DNA of 64,000 nucleotides, taken from assembly GCF_001279725.1 (NCBI RefSeq), contig NZ_LGDE01000159.1, positions 1 through 64,000 of the forward strand, read 5' to 3'. Every line of letters begins with the position of its first letter. Position 1 is the stretch's first letter. A program made the position numbers and the translations under genes. The notes beneath the pieces were generated by a model that made no database searches, had not been told where the DNA came from, and was given only the letters and a program-made list of their open reading frames with translations. This DNA is from Streptomyces sp. WM4235 (GTDB lineage: Bacteria > Actinomycetota > Actinomycetes > Streptomycetales > Streptomycetaceae). This document shows, one piece after another, positions 9,704-18,331 of the stretch.

Positions 9704-10762
9704 ATGGACCTTCCGCTTTCCGAGGCCGTCCGGGCCGAGTTCGCGCACACCACCACCTACCTGAACACCGCCACCTGTTGTGTCCTCCCGCGTTCCGCGG
9801 TCGCGGAGGTGCGAGCCCTGGCCGAGGCGGCCGGGGCCGGACTCCCCGCCGGTTCCGGCGACTTCGACCGGGTGAACCGGGCACGGGACTCCTTCGCGCG
9901 ACTGGTGGGGGTGCCGTCCGGCCGGGTGGCCGTCGGCTCGACCGTTGCCGGCCACGTCGGCCTCGTCTCGGCCTCCCTTCCGGCCGGTGCTGAAGTGCTG
10001 TGCCCCGAGGGCGACTTCGCCTCGGTGATCAACCCGTTCGTGGTGCGCGCCGATCTCAAGGTCCGTTTCGCCCCGCTGGAGGCGATGGCCGAGGCCGTCG
10101 GTCCGGACACCGCACTGGTCGCGTTGAGCGCCGTGCAGTCCTCCGACGGCCGCACGGCCGATCTCGCGGCGGTGCGCGCCGCCGCGGCCGCGCACCGCGC
10201 ACGGGTCCTGGTGGACGCCACCCAGGCCGCGGGGTGGATGCCCTTCGACGCGTCGCCGTACGCCTACACGGTCACCGCCGGCTTCAAGTGGCTGCTCGGC
10301 TCGCGCGGGGTCTCGTACCTGACCGTCTCGCCGGAGGCCCAGGAGGACCTCACCCCCCTGCACGCGGGCTGGGCCGCCGCCGGGGCGCCGGCGGACGCCA
10401 CCTACGGGCCGATGTCCCGACCGGCCGACGGGGCACGCCGCTTCGACGAGTCCCCGGCCTTCCTCGCCTACCACGCCGCCGCACCCTCACTGGAGCTGCT
10501 GGAGCGGATCGGCGTCGCCGCCGTGCACGCCCACGACACCGCGCTGGCCGCCCGCTACCGGACCGGCCTCGCCCGCATCGGCCACGAGCCCGTACCGGGC
10601 GAGTCGCCCATCGTGTCGGTGCCGGGCCTGGCCGACCGGCAGCCCGCGCTCCAGTCGGCCGGCATCGCCGTGGCGGCCCGCGCCGGTTCCCTGCGGGCCT
10701 CGTTCCACCTGTACAACACCGAGGCGGACGTCGACAGACTGCTGGACGTGCTCGCCGGCTGA
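9704..10762 (+). CDS. PLP-dependent class-V aminotransferase family enzyme
   Basis: The 352-residue protein has the cysteine-desulfurase/kynureninase-like fold type I. Visible are the N-terminal TTTYLNTATCCVLPRS, cofactor Asp171 (VLVDATQAAGW) and Schiff-base Lys195 (TAGFKWLLGSRG). Members of this group include desulfurases, isopenicillin N epimerase-like and egtE-like lyases; the reaction here cannot be assigned. The ATG at 9704 is chosen because MDLPLSEAVRAEF matches the usual N-terminus; an in-frame GTG 57 bases earlier is less likely. It converges on a second class-V enzyme across a repeat-filled spacer. Confidence 0.87.
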   Translation: MDLPLSEAVRAEFAHTTTYLNTATCCVLPRSAVAEVRALAEAAGAGLPAGSGDFDRVNRARDSFARLVGVPSGRVAVGSTVAGHVGLVSASLPAGAEVLCPEGDFASVINPFVVRADLKVRFAPLEAMAEAVGPDTALVALSAVQSSDGRTADLAAVRAAAAAHRARVLVDATQAAGWMPFDASPYAYTVTAGFKWLLGSRGVSYLTVSPEAQEDLTPLHAGWAAAGAPADATYGPMSRPADGARRFDESPAFLAYHAAAPSLELLERIGVAAVHAHDTALAARYRTGLARIGHEPVPGESPIVSVPGLADRQPALQSAGIAVAARAGSLRASFHLYNTEADVDRLLDVLAG

Positions 10763-10800
10763 CCCCCAAGCGTCACCACCCGTCGGCCCCGACCCCGGCC

Positions 10801-10993
10801 CCCACCTGCCTTCAGGGCCCGGCAATCCCAGCCCCGCCCACACCTGCCCCCGGGGCCCGGCAATCCCAGCCCGGCCCACATCTGCCCACGGGGCCCCGGC
10901 GATCCCAGCCCGGCCCACACCTGCCCCCAGGGCCCGGCAATCCCAGCCCCGCCCACACCTGCCTTCAGGGCCCGGCAATCCCAGCCCCGCCGG
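10801..10993. repeat. Five-copy 38-bp tandem repeat between convergent genes
   Basis: Five copies of a 38-39 bp unit start near 10804, 10842, 10880, 10919 and 10957. Each contains ACCTGCC (ATCTGCC in the third copy), a GGGCCCGG (or GGGCCCCGG) palindrome and ATCCCAGCCC. Copies differ mainly in the four bases after CTGCC. There are no spacers, so it is not a CRISPR. It occupies about half of the 394-bp gap between the convergent PLP genes. Confidence 0.9.
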
Positions 10994-11026
10994 CGTTTGA
11001 GGCGCGGGGTCCGGGGCGGAGCCCCG
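10983..11026. repeat. Streptomyces-type intergenic palindromic repeat / bidirectional terminator
   Basis: The last 38-bp unit runs into AGCCCCGCCGGCGTTTGAGG and then GCGGGGTCCGGGGCGGAGCCCCG, with a 6-bp stem CGGGGC/GCCCCG at 11012-11026. I recall this GGCGTTTGAGG-containing repeat as frequent between genes in many Streptomyces genomes. Its place between convergent genes suits a transcription stop. Confidence 0.6.
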
Positions 11027-11063
11027 AAAGCCCGGCGCAGCCGGGGCCGCTCCGCGCAACGGT

Positions 11064-11135
11064 CCCGCGCTGAACCGGCCCCCCACACGCAACCGCACCG
11101 CCCCGCGCTGAACCGGCCCCCCGCGCGCAACCGCA
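11064..11135. repeat. Direct repeat, 38-bp period, in the same spacer
   Basis: A segment CGCGCTGAACCGGCCCCCC followed by a CGCAACCGCA tail occurs twice, 38 bp apart (from 11066 and 11104). The period equals that of the adjoining array although the sequence differs. The rest of the spacer to 11156 shows nothing else. Confidence 0.7.
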
Positions 11136-11156
11136 ACCGCCCCGCCCCGCCAAGCC

Positions 11157-12224
11157 TCACCAGGCCGCGGACGCCGCCGCCACCGCCTCGGCCGGGTCGG
11201 CGGACAGCGCCGCGGCCAGGGCCGTCAACGTGCCCCGCACCACGGCCAGGTCGGCCGCCGGACCGTAGTGGTTGACCCGGAGCATCTCCTCGGCCAGCGC
11301 CCCGCCGCCCGCCACGAGCGGGGCCGACGGGTCCACCGACAGCGCCTTGGCCACCACCGCCGACGCCCCGGGAACCCGCAGGGTGGTCGCCACCGGCGCG
11401 GCCTGGGCGGCCACCGCGACGTACGGGGCCACACCCAGCGCCGCCGCGCCGGCGCGGGTGGCCCGCGCCGCCGCCGCGTGCCGGGCCTCGACCGCGGCCA
11501 GGCCCTCGGTCGAGATCCGCTCCAGGCAGGCCTCCAACGCGAGCATCTCCAACTGCGCCGGCGCGTGCGGCAGCGCCGTGCGACCGCCGTCGATCCAGCG
11601 GTCCTTCCAGTCCAGCAGCGACAGGTACGAACGGCGGGGCGCGGCCGGGTTCTGCGCGAACCGGGCCCACGCCCGCTCCGACACCGACACCATCGAGACG
11701 CCGGCCGGGCCGCCCATCGCCTTCTGCGCGCCGATCACGCACAGGTCCACGCCCCACGCGTCCGGGAGCAGGGGCTCCGCGCCCACCGAGGCCACCGCGT
11801 CCAGCATGAACAGCGCGCCGTGGGCCCGTACCACCTCACCGATCGCCGCGATCGGGTTGGTGTTCCCGGTGGCCGCCTCGGCGTGCACCAGCGAGACGAA
11901 GTCGATCTCCGGGTGCGCCTGGAGCGCCTCGGCGACCTGCTCGGCGGTCACCGCGGTGTCGTACGGCACGGCCAGGTCCACCACGCTTGCCCCGCAGTCG
12001 CGCAGCCAGTTGCCGAAGGTGGTGCCGTACGGCCCGGTCACGATGTTCAGCGCCGTCGAACCGGGCCTGGCCCCCGAGCGGATGCAGCCCTCCAACGGCA
12101 GCAGCGCCTCGCCCTGGGTGATCACCACGTCCTGTCGGGTGTCGAGGAGTTCCGCGACACCCCGCTCGATCGACGCGAAGCGCGCGGCGGTGAGCGGCGG
12201 AAGGTCCAGCAGGGGGTGGTTCAC
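11157..12224 (-). CDS. PLP-dependent alanine-glyoxylate/serine-pyruvate aminotransferase family protein
   Basis: The 355-residue fold-type-I enzyme belongs to the class-V branch that includes alanine-glyoxylate and serine-pyruvate aminotransferases. Features are the N-terminal phosphate-loop region (ITQGEALLPLEGCIRS), Asp142 for the pyridine nitrogen (FMLDAVASVG) and Schiff-base Lys168 (VIGAQKAMGGPAG). The amino donor and acceptor are not determined. It is divergent from the amidohydrolase at 12289 and convergent with the other class-V enzyme at 9704. The start is an ATG at 12224 preceded by a GGAGAG-like ribosome-binding site. Confidence 0.87.
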   Translation of the reverse strand: MNHPLLDLPPLTAARFASIERGVAELLDTRQDVVITQGEALLPLEGCIRSGARPGSTALNIVTGPYGTTFGNWLRDCGASVVDLAVPYDTAVTAEQVAEALQAHPEIDFVSLVHAEAATGNTNPIAAIGEVVRAHGALFMLDAVASVGAEPLLPDAWGVDLCVIGAQKAMGGPAGVSMVSVSERAWARFAQNPAAPRRSYLSLLDWKDRWIDGGRTALPHAPAQLEMLALEACLERISTEGLAAVEARHAAAARATRAGAAALGVAPYVAVAAQAAPVATTLRVPGASAVVAKALSVDPSAPLVAGGGALAEEMLRVNHYGPAADLAVVRGTLTALAAALSADPAEAVAAASAAW

Positions 12225-12288
12225 GGCGGTGCTCTCCTCGTCCGGGGTTACCGGTCGAGCCTACCGAGCACCCGCGTAGGGTGCCGAC

Positions 12289-13392
12289 ATGAGCGATGTG
12301 AGCGGTCCGGGCGATGTGCTGCACGTGAGGGGACGGGTCCTCGTGGGGCCCGACGACGTACGCGACGAACTGTGGGTCGTCGGCGGCCGGATCTCGTACG
12401 AGCGCCCGCGCGGCGCCCGCGACGTCACCGAGGTATCCGGCTGGGCGCTGCCGGGTCTGGTCGACGCGCACTGCCACGTGGGGCTCGACGCGCACGGGCC
12501 CGTGGACGCCGCCACGGCCGAGGCGCAGGCACTCACGGACCGGGACGCCGGGACCCTCCTGATCCGTGACGCCGGATCCCCTTCCGACACCCGCTGGATC
12601 GACGACCGCGAGGACCTCCCGAAGATCATCCGGGCGGGCCGGCACATCGCCCGCACACGCCGCTACATCCGCAACTACGCCCACGAGATCGAGCCGGCCG
12701 ACCTCGTCGAGTACGTGGGCCGCGAGGCGCTGCGCGGCGACGGCTGGGTGAAGCTCGTCGGGGACTGGATCGACCGCGACGCCGGTGACCTGACGGCCTG
12801 TTGGCCGCGCGTCGAGGTCGAGGCGGCCATCGCGGAGGCCCACCGACTCGGCGCCCGGGTCACCGCGCACTGTTTCGCGGAGGACTCGTTGCGCGATCTC
12901 GTCGAGGCGGGCATCGACTGCGTCGAGCACGCCACGGGTCTGACCGAGGACACCATCCCGCTGTTCGCGGAACGCGGGGTGGCGATCGTGCCGACCCTCG
13001 TGAACATCGCGACGTTCCCGAAGCTGGCGGCGGGCGGCGACGCCAAGTTCCCGCGCTGGTCGGCGCACATGCGAAGGCTCCACGAGCGCCGCTACGACAC
13101 CGTCCGGGCCGCCTACGACGCCGGGGTCCCGGTGTACGTGGGCACGGACGCGGGGGGTTCCCTGCCGCACGGTCTGGTCGCCGCCGAGGTGGCCGAGCTG
13201 GTGAAGGCCGGAATCCCGCCGCTGGAGGCCCTGTCGGCGACGGCCTGGGCGGCCCGGGAGTGGCTCGGCAGGCCCGGTCTGGTCGAGGGGGCGCCGGCGG
13301 ACCTCGTGGTCTACGCGTCCGACCCGCGCGCGGACGTGCGGGCGTTGGCACGGCCGCTGCGGGTCGTGGTCGACGGCAGGGTCCGGGCCTGA
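12289..13392 (+). CDS. Metal-dependent amidohydrolase (imidazolonepropionase-like)
   Basis: The 367-residue TIM-barrel hydrolase carries the amidohydrolase-1 signature: His61-Cys-His63 (LVDAHCHVG), a candidate carbamylated Lys155 (GWVKLVGDW), His194 (VTAHCF), His214 (VEHATGL) and Asp287 (GTDAGGS). The N-terminal small beta domain is rejoined at the C-terminus (PADLVVYASDP...VVVDGRVRA). This is the binuclear-metal layout of prolidase- and imidazolonepropionase-like enzymes. The substrate is not identifiable, and no pathway partner is adjacent. The 292 bp after it hold only the promoter of the next gene. Confidence 0.88.
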   Translation: MSDVSGPGDVLHVRGRVLVGPDDVRDELWVVGGRISYERPRGARDVTEVSGWALPGLVDAHCHVGLDAHGPVDAATAEAQALTDRDAGTLLIRDAGSPSDTRWIDDREDLPKIIRAGRHIARTRRYIRNYAHEIEPADLVEYVGREALRGDGWVKLVGDWIDRDAGDLTACWPRVEVEAAIAEAHRLGARVTAHCFAEDSLRDLVEAGIDCVEHATGLTEDTIPLFAERGVAIVPTLVNIATFPKLAAGGDAKFPRWSAHMRRLHERRYDTVRAAYDAGVPVYVGTDAGGSLPHGLVAAEVAELVKAGIPPLEALSATAWAAREWLGRPGLVEGAPADLVVYASDPRADVRALARPLRVVVDGRVRA

Positions 13393-13684
13393 GCCCTGCC
13401 TTGTGGCGGTTGACCGGGCGTGACGTCGCGGGCCCGGTCGTCGTTATGGATGCCTGATCGGGGCTTTCGGACGCCGCGGGAGGGAACTTTCGTTCTCCCT
13501 GAGGCCTTCTGGGGTGCAAAGAATCGAAAGCATGCGTGGAAACCACCCGTTGGGGTGAACTCACGTCAGGTTGCCGCCCGTTCACTCACAGTGCGTAAAG
13601 ATTCCGAGGGTCGAGGCCGTCGGCGCGCGCAATGTCCCCCATTGGCGGCGCGACGGCACCCATCTCCCCGGGGGTTCCACCATC

Positions 13685-14638
13685 TTGAACAGCAACACCT
13701 TCCGCATGCCCGCGGCCGTCCTGCTCGCGACGGGGGCGGTGGCCCTGCTCACCGCGCCGCCCGCCTTCGCCACGGGGGGCGGCGGCGCCGGGAGCGAGGG
13801 CAGGGCCGGAGCCGTCGTCCTGCGGGCCGGACTGGACGTGGGCCTGCTCAACAAGAGCGTGCACGTTCCCCTGAAGACCACGCTCAACGAGGTCAACGCC
13901 CCTGCCGCCGCCGAGAAGACCGTGCTCTCCGTGGCCCTCGACGGGGTCGACAAGGGCAAGCCGGTGAACGTGCTGCGGGCCGAGGTCGCCACCTCCAAGG
14001 CGACCGCCGACAAGAAGCGCGCCGAGGCCGAGGTCAACCTGGCCAAGGCCAAGGTCCACGTCCCCGGCCTTCCCCTGCTCTCCCTCATCCAGGTCGAGAA
14101 GGTCACCTCCAAGGCGGTGTGCGAGGCCGGGAAGAAGCCGGTGGCCCGCGCGAACGTCCTGGGCAACGTCTCCGTCCTCGGCAAGAAGGTCACCCTCACC
14201 GCCGGCGGCCCCACCAAGGTGGAGGTGCCGAAGGTCGGCCTGGTGAGCCTGGAGCTGTCCGCCACGGAGACCACCTCCACCACGGCCGCCGCCGCCGCGC
14301 TCCGGCTGAAGGTGTCGGTGAACCCGCTGGACCTGAACGTCGCGCAGGTCGCGGGCGACATCGTGCTGGCGGAAGCGCGCTGCGAGTCCCCGTCCGGCCC
14401 GGCGCCGAGCGCCTCCGCCCCCGCCGGGCCCGACGTCAAGCCCCAGACCGGGACGAACGTCATCACCGGCTCCAACGTCACCGCCTCCGCGCCCGCCACC
14501 ACCCCCGCCGGCGCGAGCGACCTCGCCGAGACCGGGGCGGCTTCGGTGACCCCCTGGGTGGCCGGCGGTGCGCTGCTCCTGCTCGGCATCGGCGCGGGCG
14601 CGCTCGTCGTGACCCGGCGCGGCCGGATGACCCCGTAG
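13685..14638 (+). CDS. SCO1860-family LAETG-anchored cell-wall protein
   Basis: The 317-residue exported protein has a signal peptide (residues 1-29, ending PPAFA) and a beta-rich body with a cysteine in each half. A Pro/Ser/Ala/Thr spacer (residues 255-287) follows. The C-terminus is a class E sortase signal: LAETG, a hydrophobic helix and TRRGR. A housekeeping sortase should cleave LAET-G and attach it to peptidoglycan. The family is known in Streptomyces beside the cobalamin genes, but its function is not. The TTG start was chosen because it leaves a normal signal peptide; an ATG at 13706 is the alternative. Confidence 0.82.
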   Translation: MNSNTFRMPAAVLLATGAVALLTAPPAFATGGGGAGSEGRAGAVVLRAGLDVGLLNKSVHVPLKTTLNEVNAPAAAEKTVLSVALDGVDKGKPVNVLRAEVATSKATADKKRAEAEVNLAKAKVHVPGLPLLSLIQVEKVTSKAVCEAGKKPVARANVLGNVSVLGKKVTLTAGGPTKVEVPKVGLVSLELSATETTSTTAAAAALRLKVSVNPLDLNVAQVAGDIVLAEARCESPSGPAPSASAPAGPDVKPQTGTNVITGSNVTASAPATTPAGASDLAETGAASVTPWVAGGALLLLGIGAGALVVTRRGRMTP

Positions 14639-14671
14639 CGAAAAGGCGCCGGCGGGCGACCGCGGCCGGGG

Positions 14672-15889
14672 TCAGCGGGTGGCGTGCTCCAGCCCCTGGG
14701 CATGCGCGCCGCGCGAGGCCACGGCCGCGGTGATCTGCCGGTCGACAGCGGCGTACCGGTTCCGGTCGGCCGCGGACAGGGCGGTGTCGCCGGCGGCGCA
14801 GGAGGTGCAGACGACCCGGAACGGCGGGGTCATGTCCGAGTACTGCGTCAGGTACTCGGCCTTCACCACCTCCCAGCGCCCCGGCCGGTCGGCCGCCGGG
14901 GAGAAGGTGAAGCGGGGGATCGAGGACATGTTGCCGCGCGCCTTCTCGGCCTCGTAGAAGCTGGCCACCTGGTCGCCCATGCCGAAGACCACCCAGGTGC
15001 CGTTGATCTTCTCGTAGGGCTGTGGGACGTGGTTGTGCGTGCCGAGGATCAGATCGATGTCGGGGAGGCCGTCGGCGCCGCGCGACGCGGTCAGGGCCTG
15101 CGCCAGTTCCCGTTGCTGCTGGTCGGGTGCCGTCTGCCACTCCGTGCCCCAGTGGACGCTCAGGACGACGACGTTCGCGCCCGCCGCCCGTGCGGCGCGG
15201 GCGTCGGCGATGATCCGGCCCTGGTCGATCAGGTTGACCGACCAGGGCTTGCCGGCCGGGATCGGGATGCCGTTCGTCCCGTACGTGTAGTCCAACTGGG
15301 CGATCTGCGCGCCGCCCGCCCCGACGACCGCGGGGGCCTTCGCCTCCTCGGCGCTGCGGCCCGATCCGACGTGCTTGATGCCGACCCGATCCAGGTGGTC
15401 GAGGGTGCGGACGAGACCGTCGTAGCCGTCGTCGAGCGTGTGGTTGGAGCCGGTCGAGCAGCTGTCGTACCCGGCGTCCTTGAGGCCGTCGGCCAACTCG
15501 TGGGGCGCCTTGAAGGCGGGGTAACCCGTGTAGGGGCCGCCGGGGCGCCCGTAGGGTATCTCGTGGTGGCATATCGCCAGGTCGGCGGCCGATATCAGGG
15601 GTTTGACCCCCGCGAGGATCTTCCGGAAGTCGTGGGCCCGGCCGGTGCCCTCGGCGTCGTCGGCCGCCCGCTGGATGATCGACGGGTACGGGATGATGTC
15701 GCCGGTCGCCACCAGGGTGAACGGCTTCCCGGCCGGCGCCGCCGCGGTGGTGGGCCTCGCGCCCAGCCGTTGTTCCGTGGCAGGCTTCGCGCCGCCGCCC
15801 CCGCCCATCAGGTGCGGCACGGCATAGACCGCGCCGCCCACGACTGCCAACGCGGCCGCGGCGGCGCCCATCCTGGCGACTGCCCTCAT
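14672..15889 (-). CDS. CapA-family (poly-gamma-glutamate capsule biosynthesis-like) phosphoesterase, exported
   Basis: The 405-residue protein has an N-terminal membrane/signal segment (residues 8-28) and a CapA-type metallophosphatase-like domain. Motifs are TLVATGDIIPYP, the asparagine-histidine pair in STGSNHTLDDGYDG, VLSVHWGTEW and LILGTHNHVPQPYE. CapA homologues in actinobacteria lie outside the membrane and are thought to act on cell-wall or capsule polymers; no cap operon is present, so the substrate is unknown. The ATG preceded by GGGGGG at good spacing is preferred over a GTG 21 bases upstream. It is convergent with the LAETG gene, 33 bp apart. Confidence 0.87.
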   Translation of the reverse strand: MRAVARMGAAAAALAVVGGAVYAVPHLMGGGGGAKPATEQRLGARPTTAAAPAGKPFTLVATGDIIPYPSIIQRAADDAEGTGRAHDFRKILAGVKPLISAADLAICHHEIPYGRPGGPYTGYPAFKAPHELADGLKDAGYDSCSTGSNHTLDDGYDGLVRTLDHLDRVGIKHVGSGRSAEEAKAPAVVGAGGAQIAQLDYTYGTNGIPIPAGKPWSVNLIDQGRIIADARAARAAGANVVVLSVHWGTEWQTAPDQQQRELAQALTASRGADGLPDIDLILGTHNHVPQPYEKINGTWVVFGMGDQVASFYEAEKARGNMSSIPRFTFSPAADRPGRWEVVKAEYLTQYSDMTPPFRVVCTSCAAGDTALSAADRNRYAAVDRQITAAVASRGAHAQGLEHATR

Positions 15890-16000
15890 TCTCGAACCCC
15901 CCGGTTTCACGCACGACTGACGGTCTGATCCTCGCTCACCCCGCGCCCCCGCGCCACGGCCGCCCCGCCCGCCAAGGCTGCGGCCCCGCCCCTGCCCCGG

Positions 16001-16048
16001 TCAGCGCGTGGTCAGGGCCAGTGCGGGCTCAGCGCGTGGTCAGGGCCA
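16001..16048 (-). repeat. 28-bp-period duplication of the cobC 3' end
   Basis: The 20 bases at 16029-16048, which encode the last codons and stop of cobC, recur exactly at 16001-16020, just past the stop. The period is 28 bp. Confidence 0.85.
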
Positions 16049-17450
16049 GCGCGTGGTCCAGGGCCTGGAGGAGACGGCCCGTCGTGGCGCGGTCCCGCAC
16101 CGCCAGCCGCAGCCACGAGGGGTCCAGCCCCGGGAAGGTGTCGCCCCGCCGCACCGCGAAGCCCAGGGCGCGCAGCCGGGTGCGTACCTCCGCCGCCCCC
16201 GCCACCTTGATCAGGACGAACGGCCCCTGCGCCACCCCCGCCACCGTGACCTCGTCGAACTCCGCGAGCCCGGCCAACAGGTGCGCCCGGTCCACCGCGA
16301 TCCGCCGCGCGGCCTCCTCCGCCTCGGCGAGCGCCGCCGGGGCCACGCAGGCCTCCGCCGCCACCAGCGCCGGAGTGGACACCGGCCAGAGCGGTTGCGC
16401 CGCCGCGAGCTTCGCGATCACCGAGGGCTCCGCCAGTACGTAGCCGATGCGCAGTCCCGCCAGCCCCCAGGTCTTGGTCAGGCTCCGCAGCACCACCAGC
16501 CCCGGCACGTCCATCCGTCCGGCCAGCGCCTCCCGCTCACCCGGGACCGCGTCCATGAACGCCTCGTCGACCACCAGGATCCGGCCCGGCCGGGCCAGCG
16601 CCACCAGGTCCGCCGCCGGGTGCAGGACCGACGTCGGGTTGGTCGGGTTCCCCACGATCACCAGATCGGCGTCCTCGGGCACCTCGGCCGGGTCCAGCCG
16701 GAATCCGTCCTCCGCGCTCAGCACCACCCGTTCCACCCGGTGCCCGGCGTCCCGCAGGGCCGCCTCGGGCTCGGTGAACTGCGGATGCACCACGACGGGC
16801 CGTTCGGCGCCCAGGGCCCGTGCGATCAGCACGAAGGCCTCCGCCGCGCCCGCCGTCAGCAGGACGCGCTCCATCGGCAACCCGTGCCGGTCCGCGACGG
16901 CCGCGCGGGCCGCCCGGCCGTCCGGGTACGCGGCGAGGTCCCCGAGACTGTCGGCGATCCGCTGCCTGAGCCACTGCGGGGGCGTGTCCGTCCGTACGTT
17001 CACGGCCAGGTCCACCAGCGCGTCACCCGCGTCCAACACCTCGGCGTCCCCGTGGTGGCGCAGGTCGTGAGCCTGTGCGGTGGCCACCGCACAGGTCGCG
17101 GCCATCGACCTGCGCTTGGGCACCAGGAGTTCCCCGCCCCCCGCGAGGGCGGCGGCCTCGGCCACCGAGGAGGTACCGGCCGCGTCGCGGACCGCGTCCG
17201 AGGGATGCGGCACCACGATGGCGGCCAGCCGCTCGGCGGAGTAGCCGACGAGCGGTACGCCGAAACGTTCCGCCGCCCCGGCGAGACCCGCCTCCGCCGT
17301 CTTCGACTCCACCGTGGCCAGCGCCGTCACCGACCCGGTGGCCAGCCCCGCGCCCCGCAGCGTCTCCTCGACCAGGGCGCAGACCTCCGCCACGGAGACC
17401 CCCGCGCGTCCGCCCACCCCCACCACCAGCGGCGTCACGTACTCACCCAC
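16029..17450 (-). CDS. cobC: CobE/CbiG-CobC fusion: cobalamin biosynthesis PLP enzyme (Rv2231c type)
   Basis: The 473-residue protein fuses two activities. Residues 1-125 form a CobE/CbiG C-terminal-like domain (VGVGGRAGVSVAEVCALVEE, ATVESKTAEAGL). Residues 140-473 form a class-I/II aminotransferase-fold domain with NPTNPT (268-273), Asp295 (VVDEAF) and Schiff-base Lys326 (SLTKTWGLAGLRIGY). The latter is the L-threonine-phosphate decarboxylase type that supplies aminopropanol phosphate for the nucleotide loop of B12. Mycobacterium Rv2231c has the same fusion. It lies apart from the rest of the cob operon, divergent from the ZIP transporter 109 bp away. The CobE part may help early-ring steps; this is inferred. 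Confidence 0.88.
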   Translation of the reverse strand: MGEYVTPLVVGVGGRAGVSVAEVCALVEETLRGAGLATGSVTALATVESKTAEAGLAGAAERFGVPLVGYSAERLAAIVVPHPSDAVRDAAGTSSVAEAAALAGGGELLVPKRRSMAATCAVATAQAHDLRHHGDAEVLDAGDALVDLAVNVRTDTPPQWLRQRIADSLGDLAAYPDGRAARAAVADRHGLPMERVLLTAGAAEAFVLIARALGAERPVVVHPQFTEPEAALRDAGHRVERVVLSAEDGFRLDPAEVPEDADLVIVGNPTNPTSVLHPAADLVALARPGRILVVDEAFMDAVPGEREALAGRMDVPGLVVLRSLTKTWGLAGLRIGYVLAEPSVIAKLAAAQPLWPVSTPALVAAEACVAPAALAEAEEAARRIAVDRAHLLAGLAEFDEVTVAGVAQGPFVLIKVAGAAEVRTRLRALGFAVRRGDTFPGLDPSWLRLAVRDRATTGRLLQALDHALALTTR

Positions 17451-17559
17451 GGGGTCCTCCCTCCGTCGTCACTCTCGACATCACATTCGTCAACACGCTG
17501 ATGCCCGCCACCCGCGAGCGGAAGTGCGCGAGTCGCCCCCGCCCGGTATCCAGGGGCGC

Positions 17560-18303
17560 ATGGCGGTGATCGTGGCGTTGGGCGCGTTCCTGATGACGCT
17601 GGCGGGCGGATGGACGGCGCAACGCGTCACCGACCGCCGCCACCTCGTGCTGGGCCTGGCCGGCGGGCTGATGCTCGGCGTCGTGGGCCTGGACCTGCTC
17701 CCGGAGGCGATGCACGCGGCGGGCCGGGAAGTCTTCGGCGTCCCGCTCGCCCTGCTGCTCTTCGTGACCGGCTTCCTCGTCGCGCACGTGGTGGAACGAC
17801 TGCTGGCCGTGCGTCAGCACGCGCACGGCGCCGCGGACCTGGACGACGCCGAGCACGGCGGCCGGGTCCCCGAGGTCGGTCTCACCGCCGCCGCCGCGAT
17901 GGTCGGCCACAGCCTCGCCGACGGAGTGGCCCTCGGCGCGGCCTTCCAGGTCGGCGGCGGTATGGGCGTCGCCGTGGCGCTGGCCGTCATCACCCACGAC
18001 TTCGCCGACGGATTCAACACGTACACCCTGACCCGGCTCTACGGGAACGACCGCCGCAAGGCGCTCATGATGCTGTTCGCCGACGCGGTCGCGCCCGTCG
18101 TGGGCGCCGCGTCCACTCTGCTGTTCACCCTTCCGGAGGAACCGCTCGGAGCGTACCTGGGCTTCTTCGGCGGTGCCTTGCTGTACCTGGCCGCCGCCGA
18201 GATCCTTCCCGAGGCGCACCACAAGCACCCCGCCCTGTCCACGCTGATGTGCACGGTGGGCGGGGTGGCCGGCATCTGGCTCGTGGTCGGCCTCGCGGAC
18301 TGA
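17560..18303 (+). CDS. ZIP-family metal transporter
   Basis: The 247-residue membrane protein has about eight helices, a His-containing cytoplasmic loop (QHAHGAADLDDAEHGG, residues 86-101) and the ZIP metal-path residues in MVGHSLADGVALGAAF and ITHDFADGFNTYT. EILPEAHHKHP follows near the end. ZIP proteins import divalent metals such as zinc. Its location inside the cobalamin gene group makes cobalt a possible cargo, but that is only context. The ATG has GGGG five bases upstream. Its last 21 bases are duplicated tandemly after the stop. Confidence 0.88.
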   Translation: MAVIVALGAFLMTLAGGWTAQRVTDRRHLVLGLAGGLMLGVVGLDLLPEAMHAAGREVFGVPLALLLFVTGFLVAHVVERLLAVRQHAHGAADLDDAEHGGRVPEVGLTAAAAMVGHSLADGVALGAAFQVGGGMGVAVALAVITHDFADGFNTYTLTRLYGNDRRKALMMLFADAVAPVVGAASTLLFTLPEEPLGAYLGFFGGALLYLAAAEILPEAHHKHPALSTLMCTVGGVAGIWLVVGLAD

Positions 18304-18331
18304 GACCACCGCCTCGCGGACCGAGGTCACC
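18290..18331. repeat. 21-bp tandem duplication across the ZIP stop codon
   Basis: GCCTCGCGGAC-containing 21-bp copies abut at 18290-18310 and 18311-18331, with three mismatches; the second has lost the TGA stop (CGA). The second copy also covers the last codon and stop of cobB on the other strand. Confidence 0.8.

Noticed and set aside
10801..10993. CRISPR array
   Set aside because: The 38-bp units abut without unique spacers, vary among themselves, and no cas gene is near.
13393..13684. c-di-AMP (ydaO-type) riboswitch before the LAETG gene
   Set aside because: The known core strands of that motif are not present; only a weak GGGAAC/GTTC hairpin is seen.
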